In this document: positions 35,715 through 44,671 of the stretch, one piece after another
Layout: every line of letters starts with the position of its first letter
Numbering within the stretch: position 1 is the stretch's first letter
Assembly (NCBI GenBank): GCA_040222235.1
Contig: JAVKDO010000028.1
Span: 1 to 64,000, forward strand
Direction of reading: 5' to 3'
Length of the DNA stretch: 64,000 nt
Origin: UBA6059 sp040222235
Lineage (GTDB): Bacteria > Bacteroidota > Bacteroidia > Cytophagales > Cyclobacteriaceae
Translations under genes and position numbers: made by a program
The notes under the pieces: model-generated
The model's input: only the letters and a program-made list of their open reading frames with translations
Databases searched by the model: none
Told to the model about the DNA's origin: nothing

Positions 35715-36992
35715 ATGAGCTTGATAGAAAGCATTTTTGCCCGTCAAATCCTTGACTCGAGAGGCAATCCTACCGTGGAGGTTGATGTAGTTACAGAAAA
35801 TGGAGTTTTAGGTAGAGCAGCTGTTCCATCTGGTGCTTCGACCGGAGTAAATGAAGCTGTTGAACTTAGGGATGGAGATAAATCTCGCTACTTGGGCAAA
35901 GGCGTTAGCAAAGCGGTTGCAAATGTCAACGAAGTTATCGCCAACGAACTGATTGGTTTGCCAGTTTTTGACCAGCGACTAATTGATCAGCTGATGATCG
36001 ACTTGGATGGTACTGATACCAAGTCAAAGTTAGGAGCTAATGCCATTTTGGGCGTTTCCTTGGCCGTCGCTAAAGCCGCTGCTGAAGAACTAGGTTTACC
36101 TTTATTCAGGTATCTAGGCGGTGTGAACGCACACGTACTACCTGTGCCAATGATGAACATCATCAATGGTGGTTCACACTCTGACGCGCCTATCGCGTTC
36201 CAGGAGTTTATGATCAGACCTGTAGGTGCTCCTACATTCTCAGAAGCGCTAAGGATGGGTGCAGAGGTGTTCCATAACCTTAAGAAGATCCTTCATGACA
36301 AAGGGCTGAGTACGGCTGTGGGTGATGAAGGTGGTTTTGCTCCTAACTTCTCTGGGGGTACTGAAGAAGCGCTTGACAGTGTCCTCAAGGCAATAGCACA
36401 AGCAGGATATAAGGCTGGTGATGATATCACTATCGCAATGGACTGTGCTTCTTCGGAGTTCTATGTAGATGGTAAGTACGACTATAAGAAGTTCGAAGGT
36501 GATGGCGGAGTAGTTCGTTCAAGAGCAGAGCAAGTAGATTATCTAGCATCATTGATCGATAAGTATCCTATAGACAGTATAGAGGACGGTTGTGATGAGA
36601 ATGACTGGGAAGGATGGCAAATGCTTACTGCAAAGATTGGCGATAGATGCCAATTGGTAGGTGATGACCTTCTCGTCACTAACGTGAAATTCCTCAAGCG
36701 AGGTATCGATGAGAAAGCAGCAAACTCCATTCTGATTAAGGTCAACCAGATCGGTACCCTAACGGAAACAATGGCAGCAATCGAGATGGCACATAAGGCT
36801 GGCTGGACTGCTGTAGTTTCTCATAGATCAGGAGAGACAGAAGACAACACGATCGCTGATATTGCGGTAGCGACCAATGCGGGTCAAATCAAGACCGGAT
36901 CAATGTCAAGATCCGACAGAATGGCCAAGTACAATCAGCTCCTCAGAATAGAAGAGGAACTGGATGAGACGGCTGTATACCCACAGACATAG
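35715..36992 (+). CDS. eno: Enolase
   Basis: Glycolytic enzyme converting 2-phosphoglycerate to phosphoenolpyruvate. It is 425 residues. Visible are ARQILDSRGNPTVEVDV, the flexible loop SGASTG, the Mg ligands in AMDCASSEFY and SIEDGCDENDWEGW, the catalytic Lys in ILIKVNQIGTLTE and SHRSGETEDNTIAD. Followed by its own terminator. Confidence 0.99.
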   Translation: MSLIESIFARQILDSRGNPTVEVDVVTENGVLGRAAVPSGASTGVNEAVELRDGDKSRYLGKGVSKAVANVNEVIANELIGLPVFDQRLIDQLMIDLDGTDTKSKLGANAILGVSLAVAKAAAEELGLPLFRYLGGVNAHVLPVPMMNIINGGSHSDAPIAFQEFMIRPVGAPTFSEALRMGAEVFHNLKKILHDKGLSTAVGDEGGFAPNFSGGTEEALDSVLKAIAQAGYKAGDDITIAMDCASSEFYVDGKYDYKKFEGDGGVVRSRAEQVDYLASLIDKYPIDSIEDGCDENDWEGWQMLTAKIGDRCQLVGDDLLVTNVKFLKRGIDEKAANSILIKVNQIGTLTETMAAIEMAHKAGWTAVVSHRSGETEDNTIADIAVATNAGQIKTGSMSRSDRMAKYNQLLRIEEELDETAVYPQT

Positions 36993-36999
36993 TACATTG

Positions 37000-37047
37000 A
37001 TTGGTGAGTCTCATTAGCATTTAGGGACTCACCAATTTCCTTTTTTA
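37000..37047 (+). terminator. Terminator after eno
   Basis: ATTGGTGAGTC (37000-37010) pairs perfectly with GACTCACCAAT (37026-37036), followed by TTCCTTTTTT. Confidence 0.9.
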
Positions 37048-37130
37048 ATGCCCTCCTAAGTCCTAGGAACCCCACCTATCTTTTTTAATTGACGACCATT
37101 GTATTACTTTTAGGTATCAAATAGGCTGCT

Positions 37131-37421
37131 ATGTTCCAGAAAATGCCCAAGATCCTTACTAATTTCTACTTCCTAGTGGGAATGTTCTTTTTTGTTTGGA
37201 TGCTCTTTATTGACTCTAATGACTTCTATTCACAATTCGTTCTTCGTAAGAAGCTCAAAGAGATGGAGAAAGAAAAGAACTACTATGAGCAGAAAATCGT
37301 AGAAGTGAAGAGTGAACGTGAAGCACTGCTCAACAATGACGACTTACTCGAGAAGTTTGCCAGAGAAAAGTACTTCATGAAAAAAGAGACTGAGGACATC
37401 TACGTTGTAGTAGAAGAATAA
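37131..37421 (+). CDS. Septum formation initiator (DivIC/FtsB-like) protein
   Basis: 96 residues with one membrane segment (FYFLVGMFFFVWMLFIDSND, about 12-31), then a coiled coil (LRKKLKEMEKEKNYYEQKI) and a C-terminal acidic part. This is the layout of FtsB/DivIC bitopic division proteins, which form a periplasmic complex with FtsL and FtsQ. It follows eno, as FtsB does in many bacteria. Its assignment as the divisome FtsB is inferred from layout and context. Confidence 0.85.
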   Translation: MFQKMPKILTNFYFLVGMFFFVWMLFIDSNDFYSQFVLRKKLKEMEKEKNYYEQKIVEVKSEREALLNNDDLLEKFAREKYFMKKETEDIYVVVEE

Positions 37422-37432
37422 GAAGCATTGAG

Positions 37433-37978
37433 ATGAAGAAGTTGGTATTAATGATTGCACTCTCCATGGGTGCGCAGTTGGGAATAGCTCAGTACAGCGA
37501 GGAGTCAATCACCCAAGAGTCAAACTGGAAAGAAAGAATTTTTACTGGAGGAAGTATTGGGTTTGGTTTTGGAGACGTGGACTGGGTCAATGTTGCACCA
37601 GTTTTAGGCTACAGGATCACCGACCGACTGGCAGGTGGTTTAAGTGCTACCTATAGATATTCTAATTACAAGTTCTTCAACCCTAACCTGAAAACCAATG
37701 ACTATGGTGGCAGTCTTTTCGCGCGCTACCTGGTTCGTGCTCCCATTTTTCTACAAATGGAGTATGAGTATCTCAATTTTGAGTTTCCTATATCCGCAGG
37801 AGAAACACAACGTCTTGATTTTTCGAGTTTGCTAGGTGGTGGTGGTATTGCCCAGCCATTGGGGCGTAACGCGTCGTTGATCATCACAGCATTGTACAAC
37901 TTCTCTTATGCCAACAGTGTCGAATCTCCCTATGCCAGCCCATGGATTTTTCGGGGTGGTATCACCATAGGCTTTTAG
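37433..37978 (+). CDS. Small outer membrane beta-barrel protein
   Basis: 181 residues. A signal peptide (MKKLVLMIALSMGAQLGIAQ) is followed by about eight alternating strands rich in aromatic and Gly residues, ending FRGGITIGF with a C-terminal Phe as in outer membrane barrels. No specific family is recognised. It lies 11 bases after the DivIC-like gene and its stop codon overlaps the stop of the convergent dehydrogenase gene. Confidence 0.8.
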   Translation: MKKLVLMIALSMGAQLGIAQYSEESITQESNWKERIFTGGSIGFGFGDVDWVNVAPVLGYRITDRLAGGLSATYRYSNYKFFNPNLKTNDYGGSLFARYLVRAPIFLQMEYEYLNFEFPISAGETQRLDFSSLLGGGGIAQPLGRNASLIITALYNFSYANSVESPYASPWIFRGGITIGF

Positions 37979-39048
37979 TTCCCAAAGGGCACTTCAAACT
38001 TCTTGCCCAGCTCGGTCAAATCCTTAATCACAGGACCAAGTAGAGGTATACCGTTATTTTTACGTTCTGCTTCCATCGCACGTTCTGGATCACCTGGTAT
38101 CACCACTTCTTTGTGCCCTGGCGTAGGCTCGGCTCTACGAAACCTGCCAATCCAATTGTCCATATGAGACAGGAACTCGTCTTTAGGACGAAACGCATCA
38201 ACCCTCATTGCCCCAAAGAAATGCCCGATACCCTCGCCCACAGGATCATTAGGAGGATCCAAGAAAGCTACAAATGGTGGCACCCATGGTCCGTAGTTAG
38301 CCCCACTCAGCACAGCTGAAAATATGTCAACTACTGATCCGAGAATATATCCCTTGTGAGAGCCATGCTCCTTGTCGCCACCTAGCGGCAATAACGCACC
38401 ACCATCTTGTACGCCGTGAGCATCGGTAGTAGGTGCGCCATCTTTCGACTGTATCCATCCATATGGGGCATCTAGGCCCTTGCGTTGAAGTATCTCTAGC
38501 TTTCCATTAGCAGCAGTGGTAGTAGCCATATCCCCTACAAAAGGAGGTTGTTTGCCAGCAGGAATAGCAACTGATATTGGGTTGGTGCCTAATAATCGCT
38601 CAGCGGAGTAAGTAGGAGCTACTAGAGGGCTCGCATTGGTCATAGAGATGCCAATCATGTCTCGCTGGACTGCCATCATCGAATGATAGCCAGCAATACC
38701 GTAGTGGTTGGAGTTTTTCACACTTACCCACCCTGTTCCGACTTGATCTGCTTTGGCCATGGCTATTTCCATTGCCTTTGGGGCCACCATTAGACCAAGC
38801 GAAGCATCGGCATCTAATACTGCTGTTGATGGGGTTTCGTGTACTACCTTGAAATTGGGAGTGCTATTGATTCTGCCTTTTTCCCACAATCTAATATACC
38901 CAGACAACCTTGCCACACCATGAGAATCGACTCCTCTCAAATCTGCGCTCACTAATACTTCAGCTCCCAGCTGAGCAAGATCTTCGGAATAACCGATTTT
39001 GATAAATATGTCCTTGGCGAAGCGTGTAAGCTGCTCAGATGTATACAT
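37975..39048 (-). CDS. Ldh-family (malate/L-lactate type) NAD(P)-dependent oxidoreductase
   Basis: 357 residues of the LdhII/MdhII family, distinct from the Rossmann lactate dehydrogenases. Visible are ADLRGVDSHGVARLSGYIRL, KNSNHYGIAGYHSMMA with the catalytic His, and GSHKGYILGSVVDIFSAVLSG. Members act on malate, lactate, ureidoglycolate or sulpholactate; the substrate here cannot be told. Stop codons TAA and TAG of this gene and the + strand barrel gene overlap, so transcription is convergent. Confidence 0.88.
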   Translation of the reverse strand: MYTSEQLTRFAKDIFIKIGYSEDLAQLGAEVLVSADLRGVDSHGVARLSGYIRLWEKGRINSTPNFKVVHETPSTAVLDADASLGLMVAPKAMEIAMAKADQVGTGWVSVKNSNHYGIAGYHSMMAVQRDMIGISMTNASPLVAPTYSAERLLGTNPISVAIPAGKQPPFVGDMATTTAANGKLEILQRKGLDAPYGWIQSKDGAPTTDAHGVQDGGALLPLGGDKEHGSHKGYILGSVVDIFSAVLSGANYGPWVPPFVAFLDPPNDPVGEGIGHFFGAMRVDAFRPKDEFLSHMDNWIGRFRRAEPTPGHKEVVIPGDPERAMEAERKNNGIPLLGPVIKDLTELGKKFEVPFGN

Positions 39049-39105
39049 GGTTTGAAAAATTGAGGTAAAACTAATGGGTCAAGTCAATCAAGAAATTATT
39101 GTCCT

Positions 39106-40050
39106 CTACTTAATGGAAGCTTCTCTTGCCAACTTATGGATTGTGTTAAGCAACACGCCTTCCTTGAGTGCATAAGCTGAAATACGGATGTTCTTAATGG
39201 CTGATTTTTGGAGCACGAAATCAATAAGGATACAGGCTACCACGATCATATCCACCCTTAGCTCTATCATACCCGGAATGTCCAGTCTTTCTTCCCGAGT
39301 CTTTGTAAGTATTTCTTGCAAAATGCGCTGAAAACCTTCAACTGTCAAAGGAAGCTCTGTAGCGTCGGGAGATTTTTCTAGGCCTAATACTACTCTGTGG
39401 ATATCGCTGAGCGTATCAAAAGTGCCTGAAGAGCCAATCAAGGTGGTAGGCTGAAATTCGGTGACTTTTTCTAAAAGTAAAGTAAGATGATCAGCCAAAT
39501 AAGCCTCCACAGCGTCTATTTCAGAGGATTCAATTGGATCATGTTTATGGAATCGTTCGATCATTCGCTGACCTCCAATCTCAAAGCTGTGCTTCCACTT
39601 GATCTCGCCCGCAGTACCGATGATAAATTCAATGCTACCACCACCGATATCCATGATCAGGGAAGTTTCATCTCCCAGCTTGAGCGCATGGCTAACTCCG
39701 TAATAGATTAACTGGGCCTCCTCGTCACCACTAATAACGCTTACCTTTATTCCTGTCTCTTGTTTGATTTTATCTACTAACTCCTGGCCATTAGACGCAT
39801 TTCTGATGGCGCTAGTGCCAGTCGCAAATATTTGACTGACGTTTTCCTTATCAGTGGCTTGCTTAAATCTCCTGAGCGTTGTGAGGGCTCTCTCCTGAGC
39901 TGCTGGCGTTATTATTCCCTCGTTGATCCCCTCAGCCCCTATCTTTACGGCACTCTTCTCACGGTAGATGGTCTCAAATTGTCCATCTCTTACCTCAGCC
40001 ACCAAGAGGTGAAAGGTATTGGTGCCCATGTCAATAACAGCTATTTTCAT
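39106..40050 (-). CDS. Ppx/GppA-family phosphatase (exopolyphosphatase)
   Basis: 314 residues from the ATG at 40048-40050 (MKIAVIDMGTNTFHLLVAEV); an upstream TTG is less likely. The ASKHA-fold phosphate loops are visible: DMGTNTFHLL and IMDIGGGSIEFI. This single-domain length fits the short Ppx/GppA proteins that hydrolyse polyphosphate or pppGpp. Lone gene, 57 bases upstream of the Ldh gene on the same strand and perhaps co-transcribed with it. Confidence 0.9.
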   Translation of the reverse strand: MKIAVIDMGTNTFHLLVAEVRDGQFETIYREKSAVKIGAEGINEGIITPAAQERALTTLRRFKQATDKENVSQIFATGTSAIRNASNGQELVDKIKQETGIKVSVISGDEEAQLIYYGVSHALKLGDETSLIMDIGGGSIEFIIGTAGEIKWKHSFEIGGQRMIERFHKHDPIESSEIDAVEAYLADHLTLLLEKVTEFQPTTLIGSSGTFDTLSDIHRVVLGLEKSPDATELPLTVEGFQRILQEILTKTREERLDIPGMIELRVDMIVVACILIDFVLQKSAIKNIRISAYALKEGVLLNTIHKLAREASIK

Positions 40051-40288
40051 TGAGATCAATTATAGCGCGAAATTAATGAATAAATACCAGTCTGTGCCCC
40101 TGTCTATCAACTGTGGATTATCATTTGGGGTTCAAGAAATCTGATCGATTAAGATCAATCGATGGCTCACATAAACCCATTTTTGTGTCGTGAATTATAT
40201 ACCATTTATCATCTTTGAGTATGATCCTATCATTTTGTTTAGAGAGATTGAGGGATATATTTACGATCGAATAAAACGTTGAGACCAC

Positions 40289-41839
40289 ATGACTACCCAG
40301 GAGAAAATAGACTTACTCAAGCAGAAGAATGAAGAGGCGCTGCTTGGTGGCGGACAAAAGAGAATTGACAAACATCATAGCCAGGGAAAGCTTACTGCTC
40401 GTGAGCGAATTGAACTCTTGCTGGACAAAGGGTCATTCCAGGAAGTAGGCAAATTTGTAGTTCATCGAGCCAAAAATTTTGGATTGGATAAGCAGAAGTT
40501 TTTGGGTGATGGTGTGGTCACAGGTTATGGCAATATAGAAGGCCGTCTGGTTTATGTTTTCAGCCAGGACTTTACAGTATTTGGTGGCAGCCTATCGGAA
40601 ACACATGCCGAGAAGATCGTCAAGATCATGGATCTGGCGATGCAAAATGGTGCACCGGTCATTGGACTCAATGACTCTGGCGGGGCTCGTATTCAAGAGG
40701 GCGTAGTTTCTTTGGGAGGCTATGCGGACATCTTCTACCAAAATACGAGAGCATCGGGAGTCATTCCTCAGCTTTCTGCGATTATGGGGCCATGTGCCGG
40801 AGGTGCTGTTTATTCTCCGGCAATCACTGACTTCATCTTCATGGTCGAGGATACCTCATATATGTTTGTGACGGGTCCTAATGTGGTCAAAACCGTAACC
40901 CAGGAAACCGTAACCTCGGAAGAGCTTGGTGGGGCGTCTGCGCATAGCACGAAAAGTGGCGTGACACACTTCTCTTGCGCCAATGAGGTTGATTGTATCA
41001 GTAAGCTACGACAGATGCTCAGCTACATTCCTCAGAACTGTGAGGAAGACGCACCTGTCTATCCTTATGAGATACAGGCAGATGAGACAAGGCCTGATCT
41101 TGACAAGATACTTCCTGATAACCCTAACCAACCTTACGACATGCGCGAGGTGGTGGAAGGAATTGTAGACAAGGATTCATTCCTTGAAGTCCATAAGAAC
41201 TACGCCGAGAACATCATCGTCGGTTTTGCTCGACTAGGAGGTCGAAGCATCGGTATCGTGGGTAACAATCCGGCATCTTTGGCCGGAGTATTAGACATTG
41301 ACTCGAGTGTCAAAGCAGCGCGTTTTGTTCGCTTTTGCGATAGCTTCAACATCCCGCTGCTCGTGCTCGTGGATGTGCCTGGCTTCCTACCGGGAACTGA
41401 TCAGGAGTGGAATGGCATCATTACCAATGGCGCTAAACTCTTGTATGCATTCTCTGAGGCCACTGTACCACGTGTGACGGTCATCACGCGTAAGGCATAC
41501 GGTGGGGCATACGATGTGATGAACTCTAAGCATATCGGTGCAGATATCAATTACTCATGGCCTAGCGGCGAAATCGCTGTGATGGGAGCCAAGGGTGCGG
41601 CTGAAATCATCTTCAAGAAAGAAATTGCTGAGGCTGATGATCCAGCTAAAAAGCTGGATGAAAAGGTCGACGAGTACACTGAGAAATTTGCAAATCCATT
41701 CATCGCAGCGGGTAGAGGGTTCATCGATGAAGTCATCCTCCCTCACAATACCAGGATCAAACTGATGGCTAGCTTCAAGATGCTTGAAAATAAGGTGGAC
41801 AATCTACCTAAGAAGAAACACGGGAATATTCCGCTATAG
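40289..41839 (+). CDS. Acyl-CoA carboxylase beta subunit (propionyl-CoA carboxylase-like carboxyltransferase)
   Basis: Transfers the carboxyl group from biotin to acyl-CoA in the cytoplasm. It is 516 residues with two crotonase-like halves. The N half has SQDFTVFGGSLSETHAEKI, NDSGGARIQEGVVSLGGYAD and GPCAGGAVYSPAITDF. The C half has DVPGFLPGTDQEWNGIITNG and RKAYGGAYDVM. The best match is the PccB/12S type. The partner carrier protein is probably the one at 551-1048; a biotin carboxylase is not in this window. Confidence 0.93.
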   Translation: MTTQEKIDLLKQKNEEALLGGGQKRIDKHHSQGKLTARERIELLLDKGSFQEVGKFVVHRAKNFGLDKQKFLGDGVVTGYGNIEGRLVYVFSQDFTVFGGSLSETHAEKIVKIMDLAMQNGAPVIGLNDSGGARIQEGVVSLGGYADIFYQNTRASGVIPQLSAIMGPCAGGAVYSPAITDFIFMVEDTSYMFVTGPNVVKTVTQETVTSEELGGASAHSTKSGVTHFSCANEVDCISKLRQMLSYIPQNCEEDAPVYPYEIQADETRPDLDKILPDNPNQPYDMREVVEGIVDKDSFLEVHKNYAENIIVGFARLGGRSIGIVGNNPASLAGVLDIDSSVKAARFVRFCDSFNIPLLVLVDVPGFLPGTDQEWNGIITNGAKLLYAFSEATVPRVTVITRKAYGGAYDVMNSKHIGADINYSWPSGEIAVMGAKGAAEIIFKKEIAEADDPAKKLDEKVDEYTEKFANPFIAAGRGFIDEVILPHNTRIKLMASFKMLENKVDNLPKKKHGNIPL

Positions 41840-41926
41840 AGGGGTTTTGGTGATAATTGAGATTTGGGCTTAGCAAGTAGGAATTGTGTAGATTTAATAT
41901 TGAAACAGTTATAGACGCTCAAGAAC

Positions 41927-42133
41927 ATGAAAGTCGAGGAAGTAAACGGTGAAATAGTTGTCAGAATTCCTGCCTCAGTTGGTAACGAAAATGTTCAAAA
42001 CTTGCTGGATTACATTGATTATTTAGAGAATCGAGGTGAAGTAGCTGCCAACCAAGTTGAGATTGATGATTTGGCCAATGAAGTGAATCGGTCTATGTGG
42101 GACAAGTTCCAGCAACGTAGAGCTGAGAAGTGA
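41927..42133 (+). CDS. Putative antitoxin of PIN-type toxin-antitoxin pair
   Basis: 68 residues. The N-terminus MKVEEVNGEIVVRIPASVG resembles a swapped-hairpin or short beta DNA-binding start, followed by an acidic helical tail that would neutralise the toxin. Its stop overlaps the toxin start (GTGA), the coupling expected of antitoxin-toxin pairs. The name rests on position and layout, since no family is firmly recognised. Confidence 0.7.
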   Translation: MKVEEVNGEIVVRIPASVGNENVQNLLDYIDYLENRGEVAANQVEIDDLANEVNRSMWDKFQQRRAEK

Positions 42134-42573
42134 AGATAGTTGTTGATACCAATATTGTTTTCAGTGCTTTACTCAAGTCATCGTCGGATATTGCTAGATT
42201 ACTGTTATTAGGTTCAAATCAATTTTCCTATTACTCAATAGACCTGCTAAAGTCAGAGATATCAAATCATCAGGATAAACTTCTAAGTATTGGAAACCTA
42301 AGTAGATCGCAGTTTGAGAAGTCTCAATATCTAGTTTATTCTCGTATCGAATTTTGTGATCAGGCATTATTTTCAGAGTTAGATTTGAACCATGCTGAGT
42401 TTCTCACTCGTGACATTGATATTAATGATACGCTTTTTGTCTGCTTGTGTTTGCACTTGGATGCTTGCCTCTGGACTGGTGATAAAAAACTATCCGAGGG
42501 CCTAAAAAAGAAGAACTTTAAGAAATTGATGAATACGCAAGAGCTGCTAGAGTTCTGGCTACAAAAAAGATAA
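42130..42573 (+). CDS. PIN-domain toxin (COG1569-like ribonuclease)
   Basis: 147 residues, predicted RNase. The acidic residues of the PIN active site are visible: Asp6 in VVDTNIVFSALL, Asp95/Asp97/Asp100 in RDIDINDTLF, and Asp118 in LWTGDKKL. The start is a GTG at 42130 overlapping the antitoxin stop. The local bases are AT-rich compared with the neighbouring carboxylase and peptidase genes, consistent with transfer. The M42 peptidase gene begins 4 bases after its stop. Confidence 0.85.
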   Translation: MKIVVDTNIVFSALLKSSSDIARLLLLGSNQFSYYSIDLLKSEISNHQDKLLSIGNLSRSQFEKSQYLVYSRIEFCDQALFSELDLNHAEFLTRDIDINDTLFVCLCLHLDACLWTGDKKLSEGLKKKNFKKLMNTQELLEFWLQKR

Positions 42574-42576
42574 TTG

Positions 42577-43647
42577 ATGGACAAAAAGAGCAAAAAATTC
42601 TTATTCCAATACCTTAACAATGCCGCCCCAACTGGCTTTGAATCCTCTGGACAGAAGATATGGTTGGACTATGTCAGGCCATATGTAGACGACTATATCT
42701 CCGATACCTACGGTACGATGGTGGGTGTCATCAACCCCGAGGCTGAGTATAAGGTGGTGATTGAGGCCCATGCCGATGAGATATCCTGGTTTGTCAATTA
42801 CATCTCCGATACCGGCTACATCTATGTGGTTCGTAATGGAGGTTCTGATCATATGATCGCGCCATCCAAGCGTGTGAATATCCACACAGAGAAAGGCGTG
42901 GTGCCTGGGGTGTTTGGATGGCCGGCTATCCACGTGCGCAATGATAAGGATGCTCCCGCACCAACTGTGAAAAACATCTTCATCGATGCAGGAGCCGAGT
43001 CCAAGGAAGAAGTCGAGAAGCTCGGTATCCATGTGGGTTGCGTCATCACATTCGAAGATGAACTGATGGAGCTTAATGGGAAGTACTTTACCGGACGTGC
43101 GCTTGACAACCGCATTGGCGGATTTATGATTGCGGAGGTAGCCCGAAGACTTCATGAAAAGAAGAAAAAGTTGCCTTTCGGCCTCTATATCGTCAATGCT
43201 GTGCAGGAAGAGATCGGCCTCAGGGGAGCACAGATGATCGCAGAGCGAATCAAGCCAGATGTAGCCATAGTGACCGATGTGTGCCACGATACACATTCCC
43301 CATTGTATGAGAAGAAGGAAAGTGGAGATCAGAAGTCAGGTAGTGGCCCTGTGTTGACCTATGGCCCAGCCGTGCAGAACAATCTGCTTAAGGAGATCAT
43401 TGCGGTAGCTGACAAGAAGAAAATACCCTTCCAGCGAGCTGCTGCCTCTCGCTCGACGGGTACTGACACGGATGCGTTTGCTTACTCTAATGAGGGCGTG
43501 GCGTCAGCGCTTATTTCCCTTCCGCTCAAGTACATGCACACTACTGTGGAGACCGTGAGTAAGGAAGATGTCGAGAATGTCATCAAGCTCATGTATGAGT
43601 TTGTGACGGAACTCAAGTCAGGTCACGACTTCCGTTATATCAAGTAG
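42577..43647 (+). CDS. M42-family metallopeptidase (glutamyl/deblocking aminopeptidase-like)
   Basis: 356 residues from the ATG at 42577. Dinuclear metal ligands of the family are visible: His65/Asp67 in EAHADEISWFV, the bridging Asp near 178 in GRALDNRIGG, the catalytic Glu211-Glu212 in QEEIGLRGA, then TDVCHDT and a late His in YMHTTVETV. These enzymes form large tetrahedral dodecamers in the cytosol and trim peptides. It sits directly after the toxin gene, probably because the toxin-antitoxin cassette was inserted upstream of it. Confidence 0.92.
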   Translation: MDKKSKKFLFQYLNNAAPTGFESSGQKIWLDYVRPYVDDYISDTYGTMVGVINPEAEYKVVIEAHADEISWFVNYISDTGYIYVVRNGGSDHMIAPSKRVNIHTEKGVVPGVFGWPAIHVRNDKDAPAPTVKNIFIDAGAESKEEVEKLGIHVGCVITFEDELMELNGKYFTGRALDNRIGGFMIAEVARRLHEKKKKLPFGLYIVNAVQEEIGLRGAQMIAERIKPDVAIVTDVCHDTHSPLYEKKESGDQKSGSGPVLTYGPAVQNNLLKEIIAVADKKKIPFQRAAASRSTGTDTDAFAYSNEGVASALISLPLKYMHTTVETVSKEDVENVIKLMYEFVTELKSGHDFRYIK

Positions 43648-43703
43648 GCTTAAGCACTTGATTTCCTCCTACCGGAACAAGGATACTAATTAACTTTTGG
43701 TCG

Positions 43704-44489
43704 ATGATGCATCAATTGGTCATTGATCAGATGGGTAGGGAGGTGGAGGTGCCTTTAGCTCCTCAGAGAATCATCTCCCTGGTTCCTTCTCAGACGGAAT
43801 TGCTGCTTGATCTGGGATTAGGTGAACGGCTGGTGGGCCGAACCAAGTTCTGCATTCATCCCGTAGATGTTGTCCGGAATATTGCCATTATAGGAGGCAC
43901 GAAAAAGCTCAATATGGATCGTATCCATGAGTTGCAACCTGATTTGATCATTGGCAATAAAGAAGAGAATAAGGAAGGCCAGATTATTGAACTTTCAGCT
44001 AAGTATCCTGTCTGGATGAGTGACATCTATGACTTGTCCGATGCACTGGAGATGATTCGAGACTTAGGCAGTCTGCTGGCAGTTGAGGCACAGGCAGACG
44101 CTATGGCTGCTGAGATAAGCGATGGATTTGAAGGTCTCGGTAAGATGATTTCTGGTAGTGTGGTTTATCTCATTTGGGACAAGCCCATCATGGCTGTCGG
44201 ACCGAATACTTTCATCAATGACATGATACGAGGATTGGGTCTTTCCAATGCCGTGACTAAAAACAGATATCCAGACCTATCCATTTCATCACTTCAAGAT
44301 TTGAATCCTGATTTTCTATTTCTTAGCTCCGAACCGTTTCCATATAAGGATAAGCATATCAAAACTTATCAAAAACTCCTGCCCACTACGAAAGTGATAC
44401 TTGTCGACGGGGAGATGTTTTCTTGGTATGGGAGTAGACTGCTCAAGAGTGTTGATTATTTCAGAGAACTGAGGAATACTTTGACCTGA
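43704..44489 (+). CDS. BtuF-like helical-backbone metal/corrinoid-binding protein
   Basis: 261 residues of the periplasmic-binding-protein class III fold (RIISLVPSQTELLLDLGLGE, ELQPDLIIGNKEENKEGQI). Members bind vitamin B12, haem or Fe-siderophores for ABC importers. No signal peptide is seen from either of the two adjacent Met codons, and no permease or ATPase gene is nearby, so it may be cytosolic or an orphan. Substrate is not known. Confidence 0.8.
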   Translation: MMHQLVIDQMGREVEVPLAPQRIISLVPSQTELLLDLGLGERLVGRTKFCIHPVDVVRNIAIIGGTKKLNMDRIHELQPDLIIGNKEENKEGQIIELSAKYPVWMSDIYDLSDALEMIRDLGSLLAVEAQADAMAAEISDGFEGLGKMISGSVVYLIWDKPIMAVGPNTFINDMIRGLGLSNAVTKNRYPDLSISSLQDLNPDFLFLSSEPFPYKDKHIKTYQKLLPTTKVILVDGEMFSWYGSRLLKSVDYFRELRNTLT

Positions 44490-44523
44490 GTTGTTCCACA
44501 TGAAATTTTCTTATCTGCTGGAT

Positions 44524-44558
44524 TATCCCCGAGGGGGTTCAAAACCCCCTCGGGGATA
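44524..44558. repeat. Perfect 16-pair palindromic hairpin
   Basis: 44524-44539 (containing ATCCCCGAGGGGGTT) pairs with 44543-44558 without mismatch, around a three-base loop. It lies between the convergent BtuF-like gene and aroA. It may act as a terminator for either strand but has no T-run. It looks like a member of a repetitive palindrome family. Confidence 0.85.
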
Positions 44559-44590
44559 GCTTTAGAGAGCTGCTCAAACTACCGAGGTAA

Positions 44591-44621
44591 GACTTACGAA
44601 GTTTTCGAAACTTCGCAAGTC
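44591..44621. repeat. Second palindromic hairpin
   Basis: GACTTACGAAGTTT (44591-44604) pairs with AAACTTCGCAAGTC (44608-44621) with a single A-C mismatch and a three-base loop. Unrelated in sequence to the hairpin just upstream. Likely a mobile or repetitive intergenic element. Confidence 0.8.
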
Positions 44622-44671
44622 TGTGCGCTGAAAATGGTTAGGCCACTGCAATTGACTCTCATTCTCAATTC

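Noticed and set aside
40060..40288. Possible gene or promoter in the 229-base gap before the carboxylase gene
   Set aside because: No frame with sensible composition and only a one-mismatch -7 box (CATCTTTG); nothing that can be supported.
42601..43296. 231-residue - strand frame opposite the M42 peptidase
   Set aside because: The + strand frame has all metal ligands of the family; the antisense frame is Cys/His-rich without a recognisable domain.
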